Shown here one piece after another: positions 11,545-22,009 of a stretch of DNA of 64,000 nucleotides. Source of the stretch: Gentiana macrophylla (taxonomy: Eukaryota; Streptophyta; Magnoliopsida; Gentianales; Gentianaceae); assembly GCA_026214975.1 (NCBI GenBank), contig CM047815.1:80372800-80436799 (forward strand), read 5' to 3'. The notes under the pieces are model-generated. The model saw only the letters and a program-made list of their open reading frames with translations, searched no databases and was not told where the DNA came from. How positions within the stretch are numbered: position 1 is the stretch's first letter; each line of letters opens with the position of its first letter. The translations under genes and the position numbers were made by a program.

Positions 11545-11612
11545 TTTATCTGCTAACTGAAGTTTTCATTTTCTATAGTACAAATGGAGAAAAGTTCAAA
11601 CTGAATTTGCAT

Positions 11613-11890
11613 TGATTTTATTGAGATACGACTTAATTAGACAACAAACATAACGGCCGCAGAAAAAAAGAACACTATAATAAGAGATGCTTAATTACTA
11701 CTAGGTAGCAAGTATCTCTAAATCAGTAATTTTGATGATTCGGCAATTTATTTAATATGAAAAACACTGTAATGAAAGATATTTTCGCCTATAAGGCTTC
11801 GAAATCAGATACGAAATACATTTTTTGGGTTGTAGACGAAGACCGATAATGATACGATCCCAACATATATTTTATCACAATATTACGACA
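11613..11890 (-). repeat. Copia LTR fragment
   Basis: It shares gtatctctaaatc, gtaattttgat and the cctataaggcttcgaaatc-type block with the minus-strand LTR at 4290-4400. Confidence 0.45.
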
Positions 11891-11973
11891 CCTATAGATC
11901 ATTGATAATAGCATGACTCATGAGAAGAACATGAGTACGTATCAGCTAATCAAGGATCGTTAGTGTCTCAATA

Positions 11974-12118
11974 TTATGATACAAAATATATAGTTACCGT
12001 ATGATCAGTAAACGGAGCCTCAGTTTTAAGGGCAACCAGCGTATAATTGTAAAGGAAGCAGTTACAAGAATAGCAACACGCATAATAGCGATATCTTTCC
12101 TCATGCACCCTTAAATTA
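11974..12118 (-). pseudogene. Left host flank of the array, possible broken reading frame
   Basis: Minus-strand translation from the insertion site reads LRVHEERYRYYACCYSCNC onward, then TEAPFTDHTVTIYFVS and a stop. The frame is broken by LTR1 at 12119. Its right-hand counterpart starts at 57155 after the AATTA duplication. An alternative frame across the restored site begins MRKDIAIMRVAILVTA and looks like a membrane anchor. Neither can be confirmed. Confidence 0.25.
12114..12118 (+). repeat. Target-site duplication AATTA, left edge of array
   Basis: The five bases before LTR1 equal the five bases at 57150-57154, directly after the last LTR end. Confidence 0.75.
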
Positions 12119-13562
12119 TGATAAGTCCACCATATGTGGTTATTAATTCTTGGATCGTTTTGGCCCGTTTTAATGCCTATTTTGTGATATTCATATGATA
12201 AATTGCCTTTTTGGACTAGATTACTGCTGTGGCTTTGATATTTTGCAGATATGATGAATCCGAACATAAAAGGCAATGAAAATGAGCTAAAAAGGAGTCA
12301 AAGTCGTGGAGGCATGAAGAATCACACCCAGGTGTGAAAGAATGAATAGGATGTGAAAAAATGCAGAAACTATTCAGAATTTCTACAGGCCAACGAAATG
12401 TTCTGATTGGTGGACACAACTTCCGACGTAATTTTCATGTTGTGCAAATTTGGTTGGAAAGAAGATTTACACGTGTATTTTTAGGGGATTTTATTTTAGG
12501 AGATAAATTACACAATTTGAATTAAGAAAAATTCCTATTTATCCTAAAATAATTTCCTTAAATTGGAAAATCATCAGAGACGCGAATTACATACTTTTAG
12601 GCGTGAATTGCAAATTCCCAATCCCATCTACTATTTTTCTCCCAACTTTTGAAGAACAAGATTTTTGCTTAGGGCTCGAGAACGAAGAACGGATCGTGAA
12701 TTTCTTGGTTATATGATATTTGTGAGACAATTCTATTTCCTTTCTCTTAATTTTCTTCCTTTTATTTTATTTTTACGTTTCACAATGCCTAAATCCATGC
12801 TTTTTGTGATCACTTTGATTATGCGCGAGTAGATTTAATTTTCTAGGATTAGGAGAGCCCGGTAAATGGATATATTGAGTTAAAGATTCGAATTTTCCTA
12901 TTATTATGAATCAATATGCCTTTGTATTGATTTTGGTGTTCTATTTCGTTTGAATATATGGATTGATGGATCAAAAGATGAATTTCCATAGGTTTATATG
13001 AAGAATTTATTATCAATTAGGTGATGGACTGAAAGGAGAAGTTTAATTGATAGGTTAGAACCCTAATTTCAATCAAGAAAATTCATGAGAACAAAAGTTA
13101 ATTGAAATTTCTTGTCGCAATAAGAATAATGATGTTTTAATGGGTCTAGATTAAGTTAATGAGCGAGAAATCGGATTTAATATTAATTTAGGCACGATTA
13201 ATAGTAGTTCGAAAGAATATTGTTAGTCACTTTTGATTATTCGTCAACATAAGTAAAAATTCATAATAAATGGAAATGTCGTTGTAAAAATCATATATTC
13301 ATTACTGTGGTAATCCAACATCCTAAAAGTTCTTCCAACTTGGTCTTTAGCAATTTCTTGGACTTGCGTTGAGTTTTAAATAAGACCTTAGTTTTAGTTA
13401 TTTTATAATTCAAAACACCAAAATTTTATTAGTTTAGCTAATATAAATTGATAACTATTCGGTGATTGTCCCAAGTCCCTGTGGGATCGACATCCTAAAT
13501 ACTACTCGATAAGCCGTGCGCTTGCGGTAGCAGTTAGTGATTAAAGTTAAAATCACACAACA
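12119..13562 (+). repeat. Family A LTR1
   Basis: 1444 bp from tgataagtccacc to cacacaaca, so TG...CA ends. The block ccctgtgggatcgacatcc near 13480 is the conserved 3' region of Athila/Tat LTRs. An inverted CACACC-CA-GGTGTG lies near 12325. There is no clear TATAAA. Confidence 0.9.
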
Positions 13563-13569
13563 AGTTTTC

Positions 13570-13587
13570 TGGCGCCGTTTCCGGGGA
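13570..13587 (+). other. Primer-binding site of I1 (tRNA-Asp)
   Basis: tggcgccgtttccgggga differs by one base from the tRNA-Asp complement seen in I2 and I3. It starts seven bases after the LTR end. Confidence 0.85.
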
Positions 13588-13635
13588 CTTGAGTGTCAAC
13601 ATCGAGCCAGTTGTTAATTTTGTTAGACTATACTT

Positions 13636-13671
13636 TCTCACCATAGCAAGCTGCACCTTGCTACGGTGAGA
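13636..13671 (+). other. Post-primer-site hairpin of family A, copy 1
   Basis: Arms tctcaccatagcaag (13636-13650) and cttgctacggtgaga (13657-13671) pair at 14 of 15 positions around the loop ctgcac. It repeats at 24091-24126 and, with the 3' arm cut by a deletion, at 40586-40619. Its place after the primer site suggests a leader RNA element such as a dimerisation or packaging signal; this is inference. Confidence 0.6.
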
Positions 13672-13788
13672 CCTTTTTGCTTTTGCTTTTTTCTTTTTCT
13701 TTTTCTTGTGCAGAAAGTAGAAGTGCAGTGCTTGATAGATTCATTATTCTCTGGATTCGATGCTTATGAGCAATCAACTAATGCGAGG

Positions 13789-14790
13789 ATGTATGGATAT
13801 GGGTTTTATCAGCTTCATGTGAGATGTTCGTATTGTGGTGGAAACCATTGTGAAGCTCGGTGCAATGGAGGTTATTCATCTCAGCAATGGAATACTTATG
13901 ACAATTATGGTGCGAGTTATGAGAATCATTTCCAATATAGCCACAACTATGCACCAACATACAATGGTGGGAGGAGTAACTATCCTTATTCTCCATGGGG
14001 TCAAGATCAAAGCAATTGGCAACAACAAGTGTTCCCTCACTCAGAGCCCAAGTCTAACATTGAAATTTTGTTAGAGAAATCTATAGAGAGCAGAGAGAAA
14101 TTTTCTAGAGAAATGGCACACCTATTGTGTCTTGCTCCAGAAAAAAGGGAACTGACTTTGGGAGAATTGGTTGCACATAATCGCCATGTTCTTGAAGATG
14201 AAAGGGAAACGGAGATGATGGCGATTCAAGAGCCGGGGGCCGACCTTGAAAGTCGTGGGGATGAAAACTGTGATCCTTATGAGATCCCACATTGTCATGA
14301 TCTAAATGTTTTCGGTGATGATTTCTCGAAGACTGCTGAGTGTTTAGGCCTCCGAATTAACAGTGAAGCCACATGGAAATTCGAACCATCTTCACAAGAT
14401 AACGGTGCAATAATTCCAAATTCAACATTGATGAGCCAAGAAAAGGATGAAAAGGGAGGTAACAATATTGTTCTTGATTCTAATTCATTTGATAATGCTA
14501 GTTATCCGTCCTTGAATAGTGATGTTGAATTCATTAATGTTGAGCATATCGAGTATATAGATGTTGCACCTCTAATAGACCATATTTCTCTTAGATTTGT
14601 CATGAGCATTGATAAAGAGATTAATAAATTGTTAAGTGGCACCTCGTTCCTTAGAGTTAAAATGATTAATCGCTTTTTAAGAAGACGTGATTATAGGCTC
14701 CCAATGCAATATCTGAAAATCCTTGTTAATATCCTTGATATGTGGAAAAAAATGCAAAGGGATGCCCTTCTTTGGTTTAGTCCTCCTTGA
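13789..14790 (+). CDS. gag: Gag-like protein of non-autonomous family A, copy 1
   Basis: A single intact ORF, about 333 codons from the first in-frame ATG; the open frame extends upstream to 13666 without an ATG. Near the N-terminus CSYCGGNHCEARC forms a CX2CX3HX4C knuckle, one residue shorter than the usual retroviral CX2CX4HX4C. An aromatic Tyr/Asn-rich stretch follows (NYGASYENHFQYSHNYAP), as in Athila/Tat Gag C-termini. The middle is acidic, and the C-terminus holds DHISLRFVMSIDKEINKLL and a basic RFLRRRDYR. No protease, RT or integrase follows, so the element would need enzymes in trans. The leader tract tttttctttttctttttcttgtgcag at 13688-13713 resembles a plant 3' splice site, so translation may start after splicing. 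Confidence 0.7.
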   Translation: MYGYGFYQLHVRCSYCGGNHCEARCNGGYSSQQWNTYDNYGASYENHFQYSHNYAPTYNGGRSNYPYSPWGQDQSNWQQQVFPHSEPKSNIEILLEKSIESREKFSREMAHLLCLAPEKRELTLGELVAHNRHVLEDERETEMMAIQEPGADLESRGDENCDPYEIPHCHDLNVFGDDFSKTAECLGLRINSEATWKFEPSSQDNGAIIPNSTLMSQEKDEKGGNNIVLDSNSFDNASYPSLNSDVEFINVEHIEYIDVAPLIDHISLRFVMSIDKEINKLLSGTSFLRVKMINRFLRRRDYRLPMQYLKILVNILDMWKKMQRDALLWFSPP

Positions 14791-15480
14791 AAATGGTGTT
14801 TACAGATAGTCCAGCTGAAGACTATAAATTCAGAATGTGTTTTTCTTTTTTCTTTTTTTTTTCTTGTTTAATGAATAAATAACGGAATATAGTTTTCTTC
14901 TCGGTGCATTGGTCTTGGTTTGTTTTGTCTTGTGTCATCTTGGTTTTTGGTGTCGGTTTTTGTAGCCAGGTAACTTGCAAAAGAGGAACTTGCGGATTCA
15001 GAGGCCATGGAGTGGAATAATTAGCATTGAGAAAGCCACGATCGAGGTGAAATGAAATTTCGAGATGTGATTTGAGACCGTCTTTTAAAGCGAAACGGGG
15101 GAGACTAAAAGATAAATAAATATATAAAATTGCAGCAGCTTTGCTTTCAAAAAAAAAAAAAAAAACAAAAAAGGGTCACAATTAACGTGAGTTACACACT
15201 AGGGTGTGATTTTTATCACACCCTATGGTTCTCATGTCTCAAGAAAAAAAATTAAAATATAAAATAAAAAAAAATTAAAAAGAAAGAGACGTACCTGTTG
15301 CCAAAAAAAAGGAGGAGAAGCGTACGTATCAATTTTTTTTTTTTCTATTTTACTATTATTTTTATTTTTATTTTTTTTCTTTTCTTTTCCTCAAATCTCA
15401 ACAAAAAAAAAAAAAAAACGTACTGCTAGTTTTTTTTTCTTTCCATTTTTTTTCTATTTTATTATTATTTTATTTTCTTT
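14791..15480 (+). other. I1 non-coding region with A/T homopolymers and a hairpin
   Basis: There is no ORF. Oligo-A runs lie at about 15150-15170 and 15402-15418, and long T runs around 15330-15460. A hairpin at 15200-15225 (agggtgtgat, loop tttt, atcacaccct) has an 11-bp stem. The same region occurs in I2 and I3 with small changes. Confidence 0.6.
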
Positions 15481-15720
15481 CCTCAACCTTCTTCAAGCCT
15501 CCCCTGTACACCAAAATTCTTCCCACCACCTCCGGTCAACCACCATTCCGGTCACCGGAAAGCGACCACCCTACCTTTCCGACCACCACCGCTTGCCGGA
15601 ATCCGGCCAATGACCATCATTAACACAGATTCTTCGAGAGCTGAACGACGTGCTTGCCCCCCTGCTTGCTCGTGCTCCCTCTTCGATCCGTCTGACGTTC
15701 TGGCAACACGATTCGGTGAG
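15480..15720 (+). other. GC-richer segment, possibly captured host gene 5' end
   Basis: The sequence turns C-rich (accaccattccggtcaccgg, then cttgccggaatccggcc) against an AT-rich background. It ends in cacgattcg/gtgagttt, a good plant 5' splice site at about 15715. A short frame there begins MTIINTDSSRAERR. It is retained in I2 (37290-37523) and I3 (41160-41388). The look is that of a promoter/UTR/first exon; capture is inferred. Confidence 0.35.
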
Positions 15721-15753
15721 TTTCATTCCTACCCTCACTTGCATTTCATTTAT

Positions 15754-15794
15754 TTACATTGGGGACAATGTAATATTTACGTGTGGGGGCGGGT
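15754..15794 (+). other. Internal hairpin plus G-rich tract of family A
   Basis: ttacattg-ggga-caatgtaa (15754-15773) forms an 8-bp stem with a 4-base loop and is followed by gtgtgggggcggg. Equivalent modules occur in element C at 52697-52732 and in B (minus) at 27752-27788. It resembles a central polypurine tract; function unknown. Confidence 0.55.
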
Positions 15795-17242
15795 CACTTG
15801 TGTAGTTTCCTTGGTTGCTATTCGAGTCTTTTGTCTAAGGGTCAATAAAAAAATAAAAAATAAAATTTAGGGGTCAATATAAATCTTAAAGTCTTAGTCA
15901 GTGTCAGTCGTGTCAGTTTGTGTCATTTTATCTTGATGGTTTTGGTGATCACACATAGCTACTTTAAATGAGGTTTGCAATGCATGAAAATGATATGGTT
16001 TGTTCTGACAAGAGAAATGCATGATATGGAGTGAAAAATCCTTTTTAGACTATCATGTTTTAAAGTGCCATTATTTTCTTTAGGAATTAATAGAGTCTGA
16101 GTGAATAGACATTATTGACCCGGTGAGGTATTGTTTCGACCATTTGACTGACCACTTCAGTCTCACCCTAAATTTATGCGTATTTTCTCTCCCTTGGATT
16201 TGTTCCTTTAGAACTTGTGTTGAGTCTTGTTGACGTTACTTTGGTATGTGCAAACATGTAGAAATGATTGAGGCATTCGTTTCTACCTTCCACTACATTA
16301 TATACCTTATACCTTTCGAGCTTGATCTTTATTACACTATTTTTCCCACTTTATCTCACTTCCACTACATCATACATTGAACAATCCCTAAAAGAGGTAG
16401 CCCAATTCTTTTCACCCAACCATAGGACTATTTGGGGCATGTGGCTATTAAATTTCTTGTACGCATTATGCAATGATCAAGCTTGGGGGAAATCCATACC
16501 GGTACTACGTGTTCGTTTCTTAGATTGAAAAAAAAAATATATGAAAAAAAAAGAAAAAAAAATAGGGAAAAAAAGAAAAGAAAAGAAAAAAAGTCAATAA
16601 AGGAGGCAATCTAAAAAATAACCTCCTAAATCTAGTTTGTTTTAATTATTAGGAATAAAGAGGGAGTTGTATCATTATTCTCCCAAAGTAGGAAATTTAT
16701 CCTTTGTATTTTCTTTGGTTTGGAAATAACGCGTTGGACCCCCTTGCACTTGTGTGATGTTGAAGTTTAATAATCATGTGTCTCGCTAGTTCTAATGGTT
16801 TTGCCATCTCTTATACATTTTCCTACACCTATCACTTATCACTTTCTTTTTCTTACTTGGGCTATCCTCACTTACCATTTTTTATTTCCCCCAAAGACCT
16901 TATGATTTATGTGTTGCACAATGCCTTGGTGATTGATATGAGACGATATACAAGCATATAGTAGGGCATTTTCAATGGAATGAGCTTGAGAGTTTAGCCA
17001 CCCTACAAATATTGAGCGTTGAGTGATTTATCCCGTGAGGATCTATTTGCTTGGTCTATGTTGTTTTCCATTGACAATTTTTGTTCACTTTTGCTCATGA
17101 TACAATAAAAAGGATTAGTTAGTCTATATATTGTGTTTTGAATGTTGGGATGAACTTTATTAATGCTCGTGTGTTGTGCATCTTTGTCTAATGCTATGTC
17201 ATGTGTGATCTTCTTAGTCCGTCTAGTCTTGAGTCCTTTTAT
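15795..17242 (+). other. I1 3' non-coding region
   Basis: About 1.4 kb lacks a convincing gene. Short frames near 16268-16528 and 16776-16961 recur in I2 and I3 but start at non-ATG codons or decay, so conservation reflects recent duplication. A G-rich caagcttgggggaaatcc lies at about 16479. Confidence 0.6.
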
Positions 17243-17280
17243 TTGCTTGGGGACAAGCAAGGTTTAAGCTTGGAGGAGTT
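17243..17280 (+). other. Pre-PPT hairpin and polypurine tract, before LTR2
   Basis: ttgcttg-ggga-caagcaa (17243-17260) is a perfect 7-bp stem with a ggga loop. The purine tract agcttggaggagtt runs up to the LTR at 17281. It repeats at 39033-39070 and 42919-42956. Confidence 0.75.
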
Positions 17281-18725
17281 TGATAAGTCCACCATACGTG
17301 GTTATTCTTGATCGTTTTGGCCCGTTTTAATGCCTATTAATTTTGTGATATTCATATGATAAATTGCCTTTTTTGACTAGATTACTGTTGTGGCTTTGAT
17401 ATTTTGTAGATATGATGAATCCGAACATAAAAGGCAATGAAAATGAGCTAAAAAGGAGTTAAAGTCGTGGAGGCATGAAGAATCACATCCAGGTGTGAAA
17501 GAATGGAAAAGGGTGTGAAAAAATGCAGAAACTATTCAGAATTTCTACAGGCCAACGAAATGTTCTGATTGGTGGACACAACTTCAAGCGTAATTTTCAT
17601 GTTGCGCAAATTTGGTTGGTAAGAAGATTTACACGTGTATTTTTAGGGGATTTTATTTTAGGAGATAAATTACACAATTTGAATTACGAAAAATTCCTAT
17701 TTATCCTTAAATAATTTACTTAAATTGGAAAATCATCAGAGACGCCAATTACATACTTTTAGGCGTGAATTGAAAATTCCCAATCCCATCTACTATTTTT
17801 CTCCCAACTTTTGAAGAACAAGATTTTTGCTTAGGGCTCGAGAACGAAGAACGGATCGTGAATTTCTTGGTTATATGATATTTGTGAGACAATTCTATTT
17901 CCTTTCTCTTAATTTTCTTCCTTTTATTTTATTTTTAAGTTTCACCATGCCAAAATCCATGCTTTTTGTGATCAGTTTGATTATGCGCGAGTAGATTTAA
18001 TTTTCTAGGATTAGGAGAGCCCGGTAAATGGATATATTGAGTTAAAGATTCGAATTTTCCTATTATTATGAATCGATATACCTTTGTATTGATTTTGGTG
18101 TGCTATTTCGTATGAATTTATGGATTGATGGATTGAAAGATGAATTTCCGTAGGTTTATATGAAGAATTTATTATCAATTAGGTGATGGACTGAAAGGTG
18201 AAGTTTAATTGATAGGTTAGAACCCTAATTTCAATCAAGAAAATTCATGAGAGCAAAAGTTAATTGAAATTTCTTGTCGCAATAAGAATAATGATGTTTT
18301 AATGGGTCTAGATTAAGTTAATGAGCGAGAAATCGGATTTAATATTAATTTAGGCACGATTAATAGCAGTTCGAAAGAATATGGTTAGTCACTTTTGATT
18401 ATTCGTCAACATAAGTAAAAATTCATAATAAATGGAAATGTCGTTGTAAAAATCATATATTCATTACTGTGGTAATCCAACAACCTAGAAGTTCTTCCAA
18501 CTTGGTCTTTAGCAATTTATTGGACTTGCGTTGAGTTTTAAATAGGACCTTAGTTTTAGTTATCTTATAATTCAAAACACAAAAAAATTTATTAGTTTAG
18601 CTAATATAAATTGATAACTATTCGGTGATTGTCCCAAATCCCTGTGGGATCGACATCCTAAGTACTACTCGATAAGCCATGCGCTTGCGGTAGCATTTAG
18701 TGATTAAAGTGAAAATCACACAACA
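17281..18725 (+). repeat. Family A LTR2 (shared by I1 and I2)
   Basis: 1445 bp, collinear and nearly identical to LTR1. It has a polypurine tract on its left and a primer site on its right, so it serves both as 3' LTR of unit 1 and 5' LTR of unit 2. Confidence 0.9.
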
Positions 18726-18732
18726 AGTTTTC

Positions 18733-18750
18733 TGGCGCCGTTGCCGGGGA
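18733..18750 (+). other. Primer-binding site of I2 (tRNA-Asp)
   Basis: tggcgccgttgccgggga, a full match to the site seen in element C. Confidence 0.9.
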
Positions 18751-18798
18751 CTTGAGTGTCAACATCGAGCCGGTTGTTAATTTTGTTAGACTAGACTT

Positions 18799-19326
18799 TG
18801 TCAGTAATGTGACTTAAACTCTACATCTAGTGGAACCAATCAAGACTCAATTTGTGTAATGGACGGTGAGAAGGGTATTCAATTCGTGCCGGTAGGGTGG
18901 AGTCTCATCGAGCTTCATCGCAGAGGTGACTATCGGCGGGGTGATAGTCTGCTTGAGTACTTGAATACAAACAGGTCCCACATCCGCAAATTTCATTATG
19001 TGTGACTATATCTGATGTCATTAAAAGGAGGACACGTGTAGGGGTATTTATGGTGCATCGACAAAGATTCCTTGCGGCTAGGGTTTAGGGATTTGTGCCT
19101 ATAAATCTGATTGTTGTCTCATTGTCTGCGTGTGTTGAAATCTGTAAAAATTCAGTGCATAATAAAATATCTCTTTTCTGCCCGTGGTTTTTTACCTCTC
19201 CCACTGAGAGGTTTTCCACGTTAAATACGTGTTCTTATTGTTTCATTATCTCCTTTGATTGTTTATGTTTGATTGCTACTCGTTTCCGTTTCTTGCATCG
19301 AAGTTATCTCCATCCGCTTTATAACA
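18799..19326 (+). repeat. Copia E 5' LTR
   Basis: It runs from tgtcagtaatgtg to ctttataaca. Compared with the 3' LTR it differs strikingly often at CAG/CTG triplets, which read CG, CCG or CGG here. Confidence 0.95.
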
Positions 19327-19328
19327 AG

Positions 19329-19339
19329 TGGTATCGAGC
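19329..19339 (+). other. Copia E primer-binding site (initiator tRNA-Met, one base short)
   Basis: tggtatcgagc lacks one A relative to TGGTATCAGAGC; the change is again CAG to CG. Confidence 0.75.
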
Positions 19340-19439
19340 AAGGTTCGGAGAAAACAATCAGACGATCAACTTCATCTTCACCAAGACCTTGAGCAAGGTG
19401 CTAGGATCGTGATAAAGTTGTGATCTTTAGCAAGAAAAG

Positions 19440-20235
19440 ATGTCGGCAGAAGCGTAAAAATCGATAAATTTACAAGAAGGAGCAGTTTTGGTGCGTGGCA
19501 AATCAAGATGCGTAATTGTTGAAACAGCAGGGTTTGTGGAATCCTTTATCCGACAAACCAAATACAACAAGTGCTGATTATGCGATCTGGAAGAGAAAGC
19601 ACATTCAACCATCATGTTGTGCTTATCTCGATGATGTTATCACCGAGGTTCTTTGAGGAAGACACCGTGAGCCAAGTTGTGGAAGAAGCTTGAAAGCCTC
19701 AGATATGACCAAGTCAGCGACCAACAAGTTGTTGTTGAAACAGAGGTTGTTCGGTTTGAAGATGCATGAAGGAAGTCCATTGAGGAACATCTGGACCGGT
19801 GAACACAATATTGCTTGATTTAAGGAATATTGATGTTAAAATTGAAGATGAAGATGCAGCCCTAATCCCGTTGGTGTCATTACCGGCATCATATGAAAAC
19901 TTTGTGCGATCTTTCATAGTTGGAAAGGATCTGATAGCTTTAGAGGATGTGAGGTCCGCCTACATGCCAGGGAGCTTAGACACAATGTCGCTGGAACAGA
20001 CAATCAAAGTTCTTTGGGCTAGTAGCTAGCAGCAATAGTGGAAAAGGATACGGACAGAAGAAGAAAAAGAAGTCAGTTCCAAAGGTCCTAAGTCTCACTG
20101 ATGTCTGTAATTATCAGAAGGAGCGGGGACATTGGAAGTCCAATTGTCCAAGGAAGAAGAAGCAAGAGGAAGGCAATTCAGCAAAGCAGCCTTGGCTTGA
20201 GCAATCTGATGAGGATCCGGTTCTAGTTGCAGGGG
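19440..20235 (+). pseudogene. gag: Copia E gag
   Basis: It starts at ATG 19440 and shows the UBN2-type core: LLDLRNIDVKIEDEDAAL, then PASYENFVRSFIVGKD. The zinc knuckle near 20105-20150 is broken: the GHWKSNC half is clear but the second cysteine of CX2C is lost by a small deletion. Several shifts separate the pieces. Encodes the capsid protein in intact relatives. Confidence 0.8.
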
Positions 20236-21535
20236 ATTCTACACACCACAATGATGTGTGGATACTTGATTCTGGAGCATCCTATCATATTTGTCAAAGC
20301 AGAGTGGTTTTCTACTTATGAGCAGATAGATGGTGGTCAAATCTATATGGCCAACAACAAGGTCTCAAAGTTGTGGAATTGGCTCGGTAAAGTTAAGGAC
20401 AGAGGATGGTAAATTTTGTACATGAAGGATGTAAGACATGTTCCACAGAGATGACCAAGAATTTGGTATCTCTCGATCTCTTTGGATGTGACAAGGGTTC
20501 AATTTCAAGGGTGAAGGTGGACATTTGAATGTCTTTAAAGATTGATTGTAGTCCTCAAAGGCATCAAGAGGGAACCTTGTATATATTACAAGGATCTATC
20601 AGATCTGCATCACTTCTTCTTTGTTGCATCCTCATTAGATTCACGAGTCTCGCAGAGACTCAATTTGTGGCACATGAGACTTGGTCACATGGGTGAAAAG
20701 GGTATGCAAGTTCTTTCTTCAAAGAGAGTTTTCTTGGAGGATATAAGGTTAAGAATCTGGACTTTTGTGAACATTTTGTGTTTGGGAAGTTGCATGTGAA
20801 GTAAGTTCTCGTAGAGGTTGCACAACACAAAGGCATCACTTGATTATATCCATTCAGATCTTTGGGGTCCATCAAGAGTTGAGTCATTGGGTGGTCACAG
20901 ATATTTTGTGTCATTCATAGATGACTATTCAAGGATGACTTGGGTGGTGATGATGAAGAACAAAAGTGATGCATTCAATAACTTCAAGCAAAGTGGAAGG
21001 CCCTAGTGGAGAATCAGTTAGGCAAGAAAATCAAGAAGCTTCAGATGAGATAATGGTCGGAATTTACTGGACGGATTTTGATTCATTTTGTGCAAGCGAG
21101 GGTATTGCCGGACATCATATCGTAAGGAATACACCTCAGAGAATGGTGTAGGTGAAAGGATGAATCAAACTCTCTTTGGAGAGGGCAAGATGTATGCTTT
21201 CTCAATTTGGTTTATCAAGGAGATTTTGGGCGGAAGTCGTTAAGACGACTTTGCTACTTAATCAACAGAGCCCCTCACACAGAATCAATCTCAAGACACC
21301 ATTTGAGATGGGGTCGAGGCAAGCCTCGCCGACTACTCTCGATTCTAAGGGTTTTTGGGAGTCTGACTTACTATCATGTTAGTGAAGGGAAGTTGGAGCC
21401 AAGAGCCAAGAAGGGAGTGTTTGTGGGGTATGGTGATGGAGTGAAGGGATATAGAATTTGGTCATCAAGCAGAGTCAGAGTAATCCTCGTAGGGACGTTG
21501 TGTTTGATGAAAATTCTATGTTAAACTCATCGATG
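20236..21535 (+). pseudogene. pol: Copia E protease and integrase region
   Basis: WILDSGASYHIC (about 20258-20293) is the aspartic protease motif. NLWHMRLGHMGEKGM (about 20665) is the GAG-pre-integrase zinc region. LDYIHSDLWGPSRVES (about 20838) starts the integrase core with its first Asp, and GVGERMNQTL (about 21146) carries the Glu. FGSLTYYHVSEGKLEPRAKK (about 21353) follows. Frameshifts occur at least near 20990 and 21180. Confidence 0.85.
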
Positions 21536-22009
21536 GGGAGGTCACTGAGTGCGAAACAGTGCTAAATCTGATAGTGTTGAGAAGCAGGTGGAGCTTGGTG
21601 GAGTCCACTGATATGCAACAATCGGTGGATCCAAATCAACACTATAATCGATCTGGATAATGAACGAGAATCCGATCCAAGCCAGGCTCATCGAGGCCTC
21701 GGAGAGGCATCATACAAACATTGATCACAGAGTCTACCGCGCGGCGAGCCTAGAAGATCTAATGTTGGGATACCTCAAGGAGATATGGATATGATGATTT
21801 GGGTGGATATGCACTCCAAGTTGTTGAAGAAGTAGAGGTTCTTTGAACCTACTACTTACAGAGGAAGCGATGACATGTCTGAAGCATCTCAAAGTGGCAT
21901 GCGACCATGGGAGATGAAATGGAGTCATTATTGAAGAATCGGACTTGGGAATTGGTCAAACGACTCACTGACAAGTGAGTTGTGACTTGTAAATGGATTT
22001 TCAAGAAAA

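Noticed and set aside
15610..16961. Short frames repeated in I1, I2 and I3 (near 15610, 16268 and 16776)
   Set aside because: Two begin at non-ATG codons or overlap repeats of the untranslated tail; their conservation is explained by recent duplication of the whole unit, and I3 copies are truncated without any sign of constraint.
17003..17260. Minus-strand 85-codon frame conserved in all three units
   Set aside because: It covers the hairpin and the start of the polypurine region on the opposite strand, where sequence is constrained for other reasons; there is no codon-level evidence.
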